Below are positions 6,228-11,790 of a stretch of 11,790 bases of DNA, piece by piece. This DNA comes from Caldithrix sp. (lineage in GTDB: Bacteria; KSB1; UBA2214; DYKH01). The stretch lies in the NCBI GenBank assembly GCA_020722685.1, contig DYKH01000155.1:1-11790 (forward strand), in the 5' to 3' direction. The position numbers were made by a program, and so were the translations under genes. The notes under the pieces were generated by a model. The model worked only from the letters and a program-made list of their open reading frames with translations, had not been told where the DNA came from and did not search any database. The first letter of the stretch is position 1. Each line of letters starts with the position of its first letter.

Positions 6228-6406
6228 TGGTATCCAATTCATCACCGCTGATCTACCTTGCCAAAATGGGGGATTTGATTCTTCTCGAACGTCTATTCTC
6301 TGAGGTGATCGTGGCCGACAGGGTTTTTGAGGAAGTGGTGGTACAAGGGGCTGGAATGCCAGGTTCAGAGGAAGTGAGATCGGCGGATTGGATCAAACGC
6401 TGTTGA
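6221..6406 (+). pseudogene. DUF3368 PIN-like gene, truncated after 61 codons
   Basis: The frame opens with MVVVSNSSPLIYLAKMGDL and continues VIVADRVFEEVVVQGAG ... VRSADWIKRC, the N-terminal third of a DUF3368 PIN-like protein. The intact paralogue at 5369 has 163 residues; this one stops at TGA 6404-6406 just after the SADWIK segment. The parts holding the conserved Glu (GEA) and Asp (LID) are absent from the window, so it cannot be an active nuclease. The sequence after the break (6405-6435) is a GC-rich imperfect palindrome not related to DUF3368, which points to a deletion or insertion boundary. Its partner antitoxin is also broken. Confidence 0.8.
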
Positions 6407-6433
6407 CCCCCGGGGTATCGGTAACCGCGGGGT
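6406..6433. repeat. Imperfect GC-rich palindrome at the DUF3368 break point
   Basis: ACCCC near 6406 and GGGGT near 6433 pair as outer arms, with partial pairing inside (GG, TA and CG steps). It sits exactly where DUF3368 homology ends. No T-run follows. It may be a repeat that mediated the deletion or a weak terminator. Confidence 0.35.
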
Positions 6434-6464
6434 TTCAAAACTTTTCAGATTTCAGAAGAAGCTC

Positions 6465-7154
6465 ATGGCAGAAAAAACGAAACTTTGGTACTTGAAAGAT
6501 TTTAACATCTTTGAGGGATTGTCCAACGTGCAAATGCGGCACGTCGACGAAATCACTTCCATAGCTCAGTTGAAAAAGGATCAGCCCATTTATTTTCCCT
6601 CGCAGCCGTCGACGAATATTTATTTCCTTAAAGAGGGACATGTAAAACTCTTTCAGCTCAGTGATGACGGCCGCGAATTTATTCACGAAATCCTCGGTCC
6701 GGGGGAAATATTCGGCGAGCTGGCTTTGACGGATGAAGGGAACATGCAGGATTTTGCTGCTGCTCTGGATAGCGCCCTTATCTGCACAATGAAGAAAGAC
6801 GATTTTGAAACGATGTTGCGAAAAAATCCCGAAATGAATCTGCGCCTTACCAAATGGATCGGCTTGCGATTGCGAAGATTCGAGGAAAAAGTGAATGACC
6901 TGGTCTTCAAGGATGCCCCCAAGCGCATCATCAGCTTTCTCCTGCGATACGCAGAGGATTTCGGCAAGATAAAAGGAGGGGTTGTCACCATACCTGCATT
7001 TCTTTCCCATCAAGAGATTGCCTTTCTCACCGCTACATCCCGCCAATCGGTAACAACTGTGTTGAATGACCTAAGAGAAAAGGGGATCATCCAATTCAAC
7101 CGGCGACAGCTTCAAGTTATGAGCCTTTCAAAGCTCCAAAGCCTTGCCCGATAA
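6465..7154 (+). CDS. Crp/Fnr family transcriptional regulator
   Basis: This 229-residue regulator has the usual two parts. Residues about 15-115 form a cyclic-nucleotide-binding-like beta roll with LGPGEIFGELAL (77-88), followed by the long dimer helix (about 122-150) and a winged helix-turn-helix (180-210, LSHQEIAFLTATSRQSVTTVL). The phosphate-binding Arg-Ser of true CRP (RSA motif) is not visible; the matching stretch reads DFAAALDSA, so cAMP binding is doubtful. There is only one Cys (108), so no FNR-type iron-sulfur cluster. The ligand is unknown. AGAAG precedes the ATG. It converges on merA with 26 bases between stops and follows the decayed toxin-antitoxin module, so a link to either is unproven. 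Confidence 0.9.
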   Translation: MAEKTKLWYLKDFNIFEGLSNVQMRHVDEITSIAQLKKDQPIYFPSQPSTNIYFLKEGHVKLFQLSDDGREFIHEILGPGEIFGELALTDEGNMQDFAAALDSALICTMKKDDFETMLRKNPEMNLRLTKWIGLRLRRFEEKVNDLVFKDAPKRIISFLLRYAEDFGKIKGGVVTIPAFLSHQEIAFLTATSRQSVTTVLNDLREKGIIQFNRRQLQVMSLSKLQSLAR

Positions 7155-7180
7155 AATGCCGGCCGAAAGATCAATGGCGA

Positions 7181-8818
7181 TTATACTGCACAGCAGCTTA
7201 GCTTGCTCACATCTTTATCAAAGGCGATTGCCGCAAGCTTGACCCCTTCGGCCAGGGTCAGGTAGGGATGAAATATCTGTTTCAATTCCTTGATGGGAAT
7301 TCCATACTTGATAGCCAATGCAATTTCCATTAATAGTTCGGATCCTTCGGAAGCCAATATTCTTGCCCCAATGAGCTTGTCGGTTTCTTTATTGCGAATC
7401 AGTTTGATGAATCCCTTTGTATTGCGGGCGGCAAGGCTGCGCGGCACATCGTTCAAGGGGAGCACAGAAACATCGAAATTAATTTCAGCCTCAGCCGCTT
7501 GTTTCTCGTCCAAACCTACTCCCGCCACCTGCGGATCGGTGAAAATAACCCATGGCAGAATCGAGTAATCTTTTCCTTTTTGCTGCTCGCCGAAAGCATT
7601 CTCCACTGCCAAAGCCCCGGCATAAGCGGCGGTATAAACGTAAAGATGCTCGCCGGTCACGTCTCCAGCCGCATAGATATTTCGAATGGTCGTGCGTTGA
7701 AATTCATCGGTTTTGATAAAGCCGTTTCCATACGTCTCAACACCCAATTCTTCCAATCCTAAATCTTTTGTGTTCCCCTTTCTTCCGGCTGCAACAAAAA
7801 GATGCGTGCCTTTGATAATCTCTTCTTTATCTTTTACTGTTGCTTGGATTTTTATTTCACTCTTCACCTTTGAGACCGCGTGTATTTTGACACCTGTTCG
7901 AATATCTATATTTTCCGCCCTCAAATAATCAGAGAGAGTTTCCGTTATGTCCGGCATTTCTGTTGGCAGAATTCGTGGCGATCTTTGCAGTATGGTTACC
8001 CTTGATCCAAGCCGCGCGAACAGTTGCGCATTTTCAAGCGCGATATAACGGCCGCCGATCACGATCAAGTGTTCGGGAAGTTCTGCCAATTCATAAAGAG
8101 TATCGTTTGTAAAGTAACCGACGTTAGCGAGCCCGGGGATATCCGGAATAAAGCTGGAAGATCCGGATGCAATTAGAATGGTGCCGGCCTTGTAGCGCTG
8201 AGCATTGACCTCCACGGTGCTCTTGTCGCAAAGTTTAGCGCGTCCCTTGAGGACAGACACGTTCAAGTCATTTCCAATAAGATTCACATACTTTTTCTGG
8301 CGCAGCTCCTCCACCAATTCCTTTTTCTGTGCGATGACTTGTTTAAAATCAATTCTGTTTTCACCGGCTTTGATTCCGTTAAAATTCGGATGATTTGCAA
8401 GATGAAACGCTTCAGCCGTTCTTATCAAAGTCTTAGACGGAACGCATCCAACGTTTACACACGTGCCCCCGATCGGCAATCCGTCATTTATCATCAGAAC
8501 CTTCTTATCAAGCTCGCTGGCTTTTATGGCCGCAGAGAAAGCGGCCGAACCGCCGCCGATGATGATCAAGTCATATTCGCTTGATAAATTGTCGCTCTTT
8601 TCTTCCTTAGCCTGGTATTGGCCGATTGAATTGACGGCAGCAATGATTTCTTCCTTACTGATCGCAGCAGAATCAAAGGTAATCAGTCCTTCATTTTGCG
8701 GATAGGCTATTTTTGTCTCTTGAATTCCTGCCAGCTTGTCCAGCGTTTTTTCAATTGTCCGGGCGCAGTGCTCGCACGTCATTCCACTGATGGCCAGTTT
8801 TATCGTTCGTATACTCAT
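7181..8818 (-). CDS. merA: Mercuric reductase MerA
   Basis: This 545-residue flavoprotein reduces Hg(II) to Hg(0) with NADPH in the cytoplasm. An N-terminal heavy-metal-associated domain carries GMTCEHC (Cys15, Cys18). The FAD-binding site follows (DLIIIGGGSAAFSAA, 83-97), then the redox-active GGTCVNVGCVPSK (Cys120, Cys125), the NADPH-binding VIGGRYIALE, the second FAD motif IYAAGDVTG, and the dimerisation domain with PYLTLAEGVKLAA. The C-terminal pair Cys542-Cys543 (SCCAV) hands Hg to the active site of the partner subunit and distinguishes MerA from lipoamide dehydrogenase. The length is normal for a single-HMA MerA. The ATG has GAGGGGAG about 6 bases upstream, overlapping the end of merTP. 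It is the last gene of the merR-merTP-merA operon. Confidence 0.97.
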   Translation of the reverse strand: MSIRTIKLAISGMTCEHCARTIEKTLDKLAGIQETKIAYPQNEGLITFDSAAISKEEIIAAVNSIGQYQAKEEKSDNLSSEYDLIIIGGGSAAFSAAIKASELDKKVLMINDGLPIGGTCVNVGCVPSKTLIRTAEAFHLANHPNFNGIKAGENRIDFKQVIAQKKELVEELRQKKYVNLIGNDLNVSVLKGRAKLCDKSTVEVNAQRYKAGTILIASGSSSFIPDIPGLANVGYFTNDTLYELAELPEHLIVIGGRYIALENAQLFARLGSRVTILQRSPRILPTEMPDITETLSDYLRAENIDIRTGVKIHAVSKVKSEIKIQATVKDKEEIIKGTHLFVAAGRKGNTKDLGLEELGVETYGNGFIKTDEFQRTTIRNIYAAGDVTGEHLYVYTAAYAGALAVENAFGEQQKGKDYSILPWVIFTDPQVAGVGLDEKQAAEAEINFDVSVLPLNDVPRSLAARNTKGFIKLIRNKETDKLIGARILASEGSELLMEIALAIKYGIPIKELKQIFHPYLTLAEGVKLAAIAFDKDVSKLSCCAV

Positions 8819-8831
8819 TTTTGGCTCCCCT

Positions 8832-9449
8832 CTAATTTTCGTCTAATTTAATGTCTTTCACTCTGTAACCAGCTTTTTCTTCAACCGCTTTTTTGAGCTG
8901 CTCCTGGGTAACAACAGATTTGTCAAACTCGACCAGCGCGATTCCGGTCTTGTAGGATGATCACGCTTTGATGACCCCGTTCTCTGAATTCAGCGTATGA
9001 TCCACGGAAGCTTCGCAGCCCGTGCAGGTCATTCCCTCGATGACCATTTCTGCGTGAATAATGTTGTTCAGGGAAATAGAGCGACTCGTGTTCTTCTGAT
9101 TAGGCAACAAAGCTGCCGAGTAATATGGAAACGTGATCAGCAATAGGCTGACGATGGCGACAATCCAGAGAAACTTTTTTGAATTGATGAATCCCGGCTT
9201 TTTGCCGCTTTCATTTTCACAAGCGCAGTCGATCTCATCTCGCTTTTCGGGCTTGTAAACCCTATAAAAGGCAAAACCCAAGACAATAGCCGTCAAGCCG
9301 ATAAAATAGGGACGGAACGAATGCAGGAATGAAAACGTGGCGGCGATTCCGCCCAGGCCTCCCAGCACCGCCAATGCGGGAGTAATACAGCAGAGCGATG
9401 CCAGCGATGCAGTCAATATTCCACCGCTGAAGAACAATTTGTCTTTCAA
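8832..9449 (-). pseudogene. merTP: MerTP mercuric transport protein with in-frame TGA
   Basis: MerTP carries Hg(II) across the inner membrane to MerA. It starts at TTG (complement of 9447-9449), with GGAG 7 bases upstream. Three membrane segments are seen (about 5-32, 46-64, 93-115). Cys20-Cys21 in LASLCCITPALAVLGG is the MerT Hg-binding pair, and Cys75/Cys77 (DCACE) lies in the cytoplasmic loop. A C-terminal MerP-like domain has GMTCTGC (Cys142, Cys145). At codon 163 there is TGA (8961-8963); the frame then continues with good HMA sequence (YKTGIALVEFDKS ... AGYRVKDIKLDEN) to TAG 8832-8834, a normal 205-codon MerTP. As decoded normally, a 162-residue protein lacking the last half of the HMA domain is made; it keeps all visible cysteines. 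Nonsense mutation is likeliest; selenocysteine is less likely. Confidence 0.88.
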
Positions 9450-9465
9450 TCTTCAACTCCTGAAT

Positions 9466-9867
9466 TTAATAGTCAATCGATTCGAGTATCGGGCATTCAT
9501 CCGCCGATACCTCTTCGCGCGCACACTGAGCGACCAATCCTTCGAGGACGTCTTTTATTCTCATCAAGTGGTTTATCCGATTCTTCACGTCTCTTAGTTT
9601 GCCTTCTGCAAAATGTTTTACGTCACCGCATTTTGCTTCGGAATCAATTCTTAGCTCTAAGAGCTCTCTGATCTCCTTTAGCGTAAAACCGAGCTCTTTG
9701 GCGCGTTTTATGAACAAGAGACGTTTCAGATCGTTTTCGTTATACAGCCGGTAATGGGATTCTCTCCTCTTGGGCTTGGGAAGTAATTTGATCTTTTCAT
9801 AGTAGCGAACCGTTTCCACATGGATTCCGGCCTTTTGGGCAAATTGTCCGACAAATAGCTCAGCCAT
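9466..9867 (-). CDS. merR: MerR, Hg(II)-responsive transcriptional regulator
   Basis: This 133-residue MerR-family regulator represses, and with Hg(II) activates, the operon by untwisting its promoter. The N-terminal winged helix-turn-helix reads FVGQFAQKAGIHVETVRYYE (5-24), followed by RLYNENDLKRLLFIKRAKELGF and a dimer helix (about 82-112). Three cysteines, Cys80, Cys115 and Cys125, match the spacing of the Hg ligands of Tn501 MerR (82, 117, 126), including the AQCAREE...ECPILES end, so mercury rather than zinc or copper is the expected inducer. The ATG has GGAGG 4 bases upstream. It is the first gene of the operon on the same strand, 16 bases before merTP, unlike the divergent merR of Tn21/Tn501. 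Confidence 0.95.
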   Translation of the reverse strand: MAELFVGQFAQKAGIHVETVRYYEKIKLLPKPKRRESHYRLYNENDLKRLLFIKRAKELGFTLKEIRELLELRIDSEAKCGDVKHFAEGKLRDVKNRINHLMRIKDVLEGLVAQCAREEVSADECPILESIDY

Positions 9868-9892
9868 TTTTCCTCCATCTATTTCAGGGCTA

Positions 9893-9923
9893 ATATAAGA
9901 TCTGTAGTATAGTACCGAGTCAA
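9893..9923 (-). promoter_or_regulatory. mer operon promoter/operator with 19-bp spacer
   Basis: Read on the minus strand: TTGACT (-35, complement of 9918-9923), a 19-base spacer, then TTATAT (-10, complement of 9893-9898; a TATATT one base on gives 20). The spacer contains CGGTACTATACTACAG, an imperfect dyad (GTA-N6-TAC with outer C/G) much like known mer operators. A 19-20 bp spacer is the hallmark of MerR-activated promoters. It lies 26 bases before the merR start. Confidence 0.75.
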
Positions 9924-9975
9924 GAAAAAATTTGCGATCATTGTCCGCCTTCAGGGATGGATAGGTTTTCTTTTG

Positions 9976-10103
9976 TACTCGTTGAGGGTAGAAATTTCAT
10001 CCATCTTGTCATTTCTGCGCATGCAGGAATCTCCTTGTGAACAGGTGGTTAGGAGATGCCTGTATTCACAGGCATGACATGAAAAACCGACCCTTAACGA
10101 GTA
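9976..10103. repeat. 128-bp nested palindromic element
   Basis: Outer arms TACTCGTTGAGGGT (9976-9989) and ACCCTTAACGAGTA (10090-10103) are reverse complements with one mismatch. Inside, TGTCATTTCTG... (10007-10035) and ...CAGGCATGACA (10051-10079) are 29-base arms matching at 23 positions. Each inner arm can itself fold: the right one has GCCTGT-ATTC-ACAGGC, the left one CTGCGCATGCAG. This looks like a small non-coding dispersed repeat (MITE or REP type). The right outer arm overlaps the end of nnrE. Confidence 0.7.
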
Positions 10104-10825
10104 TAGAATAACGGAACCCGGTAACGCTGATCGAAAGGATGCTGATAGTCCAATCCAATTTTCCTGAAAACGGTTATCGGGATGCCAATATCCGCCAGAG
10201 CGAGCCGACCGGTTTTGTCCGGAAAAAGTCCGGTTTTCGGCAAGGCAAGCGTCAGCGTCTGATCAGCACGGATGTATTCACCCGGGGCATCGCCCGTAGT
10301 GGCATCGACGCCGGATGGCACGTCGAGCGCCAAGACCGGCTTTTGCGTAGCATTCGCCCATTGGATCATTTCACCAGTCCTCCCGTGAGGAGCAGACGTA
10401 AGTCCATAGCCAATGATTGCATCGACGATCAGATCCGCCGGTTGGCGATCGATGTGTTCGAAATTAATTTCTGTTCCTGACGTTGCAGAATAAACATGCC
10501 GCTGGAGCGCAACAATAGCAGCAAGCTTTTGCGGATTAGCAATGCAAATGGAGACTCTTACGTTTCGATTTGACAAATGCCGGGCACCACAAATACCGCC
10601 GCCTCCGTTTCCGCCGCTTCCGGCCAGCACCATAATGCGGGCACGCTGCCAGCCGCTTCCTAACATATCAATTACTGCAAGGGCCAGGTTGCGTCCGGCA
10701 TTTTCCATCATTTGCAGCAAATCCGGTCCGGTTTCTTCCGTGGCAATGCGGTCGATTTCGCGCATTTGTGCCGCCGTAACGGCAGGCACTGCAATCCCGG
10801 TGTCAGTCGTGAAAGAATGAACCAT
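10094..10825 (-). CDS. nnrE: NAD(P)H-hydrate epimerase (YjeF N-terminal family)
   Basis: This 243-residue cytoplasmic repair enzyme should interconvert the R and S forms of NADHX/NADPHX so that the dehydratase can restore the cofactor. Landmarks are AAQMREIDRIATEETG (18-33), LLQMMENAGRNLA (37-49), the glycine-rich LAGSGGNGGGGICGARHL (67-84), DLIVDAIIGYGL (131-142) and VLALDVPSGVDATTGDAPG (165-182). The usual NGGDG is NGGGG here, an exchange that may matter for activity. There is no C-terminal ADP/ATP-dependent dehydratase domain, so it is a standalone epimerase domain. The ATG has GGGAG upstream. The last codons (FYTR) and TAA lie in the right arm of a palindromic repeat, so the original C-terminus may have been replaced. 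Dehydratase or sugar-metabolism neighbours are not in the window. Confidence 0.88.
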   Translation of the reverse strand: MVHSFTTDTGIAVPAVTAAQMREIDRIATEETGPDLLQMMENAGRNLALAVIDMLGSGWQRARIMVLAGSGGNGGGGICGARHLSNRNVRVSICIANPQKLAAIVALQRHVYSATSGTEINFEHIDRQPADLIVDAIIGYGLTSAPHGRTGEMIQWANATQKPVLALDVPSGVDATTGDAPGEYIRADQTLTLALPKTGLFPDKTGRLALADIGIPITVFRKIGLDYQHPFDQRYRVPLFYTR

Positions 10826-10841
10826 TTGATCTCCCTTTTTT

Positions 10842-10855
10842 GTCTGCGCGCAGAC
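10842..10855. promoter_or_regulatory. 14-bp perfect palindrome upstream of nnrE
   Basis: GTCTGCGCGCAGAC is its own reverse complement and lies 16 bases before the nnrE start, next to its ribosome binding site. It could be an operator or a short hairpin (GTCTG/CAGAC with CGCG loop) affecting translation. The function is inferred from position only. Confidence 0.4.
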
Positions 10856-11208
10856 GTTCTATTTCCCAAGCCTCGAAGGAAATTTGCTACATTCAATGCG
10901 GCAATCCAAACAATTTTTTAGAATCATTGACAGGAAGGCGTTTGATAAAGCAAACAAAGAAAACAAGCCGGCTTTCCCCTCTTTAGCCACCCTGGGTTCG
11001 CTTTAGTAAAAACACACAGACGAAAGACCAAGGACTGAAGGCTTTTGCATGCCTCGATTATGCGGGTCAACCCGATGAAAGATAGGTCGGGCCAAATTGA
11101 ATGAGCATAAAAAGCCCGAATGTCGGCCAGCCGACAGTTTTTGAGGCGCGAAAAGCGTTTATTATGGGTGTAATCAGAAAGACAAAACTCAATAAAAGGA
11201 GAAACATC
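10856..11208 (+). other. Leader/intergenic region before the DUF6789 gene, with terminator-like hairpin
   Basis: This 353-base region between divergent genes has no convincing gene. TTGACA at 10927-10932 is a possible -35 box, but I see no good -10. At 11121-11142 TGTCGG/CCGACA with a 4-base loop is followed by GTTTTT, an intrinsic-terminator shape on the plus strand, 66 bases before the start codon. Upstream, GTCGG (11086-11090) can pair with CCCGA (11071-11075), GCCCGA (11114-11119) or the terminator arm CCGAC (11131-11135), so competing folds are possible. This resembles a transcription attenuator, but I could not match it to a known riboswitch. Confidence 0.4.
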
Positions 11209-11655
11209 ATGCAAAAGAATTTAGGAAAAGCAATCGCGGCGGGCATCCTCGGAACATTGGCTATGACCATGTTAATGATCATGGCTCCCTTCATGGGCAT
11301 GCCGGAAATGAACATCGGGAAGATGCTGAGCTCATTTATGGGCATTCCCGTGGCACTCGGCTGGCTGGCGCATTTCATGATCGGCTCTGTGCTCGCCATG
11401 ATTTATGTGTACGGCTTTGCAGAAAGAATCCCCGGCAAGGGGTGGCTTCGAGGCGTGATCTATAGCCTTATTCCCTGGCTCGCGGCTCAGATGATGGTCA
11501 ATCCGATGATGGGTGCAGGCGTTTTTGCCTCCGCCACTCCGGCTCCGCTCATGATGGTGATGGGAAGCCTTATGGGTCACCTTGTCTACGGCGCCATCGT
11601 TGGGACAGTTTATGGTGTCGGGACGTCTCCTCAGACAAGGCCGAAACTTGCCTGA
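11209..11655 (+). CDS. DUF6789-like methionine-rich integral membrane protein
   Basis: This 148-residue protein has four hydrophobic segments (about 8-30, 46-68, 80-105, 113-137) and no signal peptide, so it should sit in the inner membrane. I recognise the pattern of the DUF6789 family: GTLAMTMLMIMAPFMGMPEMNIG, GWLAHFMIGSVLAMIY, GVIYSLIPWLAAQMM and MGSLMGHLVYGAIVG. Its function is unknown. It has 20 Met in 148 residues, many as MxM near membrane faces, and His55 and His124 in membrane segments, which could suit soft-metal binding, though this is only a suggestion. The start was chosen at 11209 because AAAAGGAG stands 8 bases upstream; an upstream in-frame ATG at 11101 precedes the terminator-like hairpin and is unlikely. 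Confidence 0.82.
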   Translation: MQKNLGKAIAAGILGTLAMTMLMIMAPFMGMPEMNIGKMLSSFMGIPVALGWLAHFMIGSVLAMIYVYGFAERIPGKGWLRGVIYSLIPWLAAQMMVNPMMGAGVFASATPAPLMMVMGSLMGHLVYGAIVGTVYGVGTSPQTRPKLA

Positions 11656-11678
11656 ACGCCTGAGAGAAAACACCGCTG

Positions 11679-11752
11679 AAAGTCAGGAGTGCGATCTCGG
11701 TAAGAGCGCAACGCCCTGCACGCAACGGCATCGCACTCCACTCTTCGACTTT
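11679..11752. repeat. Long inverted repeat after the DUF6789 gene
   Basis: GGAGTGCGAT (11686-11695) and ATCGCACTCC (11730-11739) are exact reverse complements with a 34-base loop. An outer pair AAAGTC (11679-11684) and GACTTT (11747-11752) extends the stem with bulges. It may end the upstream transcript, since TTTT overlaps the 3' side, or be another dispersed palindrome. Confidence 0.6.
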
Positions 11753-11790
11753 TAAGTAGACTTTAAGATTTACCAACATTTCAAAAGAAA

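Noticed and set aside
7155..7180. Bidirectional terminator between the Crp/Fnr gene and merA
   Set aside because: The 26 bases between the two stops contain no stable hairpin with a T-run.
8961..8963. TGA as selenocysteine in MerTP as the main reading
   Set aside because: The site does not align with a conserved Cys of the heavy-metal domain, and only a weak stem follows; kept only as a test under findings.
10924..11214. Minus-strand open frame of 96 codons upstream of the DUF6789 gene
   Set aside because: It covers the leader and terminator-like hairpin, shows no family features and lacks a good ribosome binding site.

Overview
The window looks like a chromosomal stretch from an uncultured or little-studied bacterium of the FCB superphylum (Calditrichota, KSB1 or Ignavibacteria-like). 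The main evidence is two C-terminal sorting domains of the type IX secretion system (T9SS), each with a YPN-x-FNPET motif, together with GGAGG-type ribosome binding sites and many intergenic hairpins. The phylum is an inference. I see no rRNA, tRNA, CRISPR array or transposase.

Layout. (1) 1-570, minus strand: the N-terminus of a Tat-exported protein, probably an aldo/keto reductase, then a small conserved hypothetical gene followed in the same frame by a remnant that resembles the end of a nucleotidyltransferase. (2) 785-3633, plus strand: a translationally coupled pair of M16 zinc-metalloprotease subunits, the first with an intact HxxEH site and the second with it lost. (3) 3634-3999: an orphan T9SS sorting domain, in frame with the second M16 gene beyond its stop codon and lying between two perfect hairpins. 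(4) 4101-4975: a decayed T9SS-secreted protein of 162-bp repeats, broken by a one-base frameshift in a T run and by a TGG-to-TAG change, then a terminator. (5) 5115-6406: two tandem UPF0175/DUF3368 (PIN-like) toxin-antitoxin type modules. The first is intact with a palindromic candidate operator in its promoter. In the second, both genes are broken.

(6) 6465-7154, plus strand: a Crp/Fnr-type regulator, convergent with a compact mercury-resistance operon on the minus strand, merR-merTP-merA (9867 to 7181). Its promoter has the 19-bp spacer typical of MerR control. merTP carries an in-frame TGA inside its C-terminal metal-binding domain. (7) 9976-10103: a nested palindromic repeat element whose right arm supplies the last codons and stop of the NAD(P)HX epimerase gene nnrE (minus strand). 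(8) 11209-11655, plus strand: a methionine-rich four-helix membrane protein (DUF6789-like) with a leader that can form a terminator-like hairpin, and a long inverted repeat after the gene.

The MerR, MerTP and MerA genes form one functional unit: Hg(II) sensing, uptake and reduction. The M16 pair very probably forms a heterodimer. The strongest theme is gene decay in accessory loci. Four loci carry in-frame stops or shifts, and all three stop codons occur among them, which argues for mutation rather than a changed genetic code. I did not find a clearly new multi-gene system. The best leads are the interrupted merTP, the M16 stop codon followed by a hairpin and a T9SS domain, the possible attenuator before the DUF6789 gene, and the palindromic elements.
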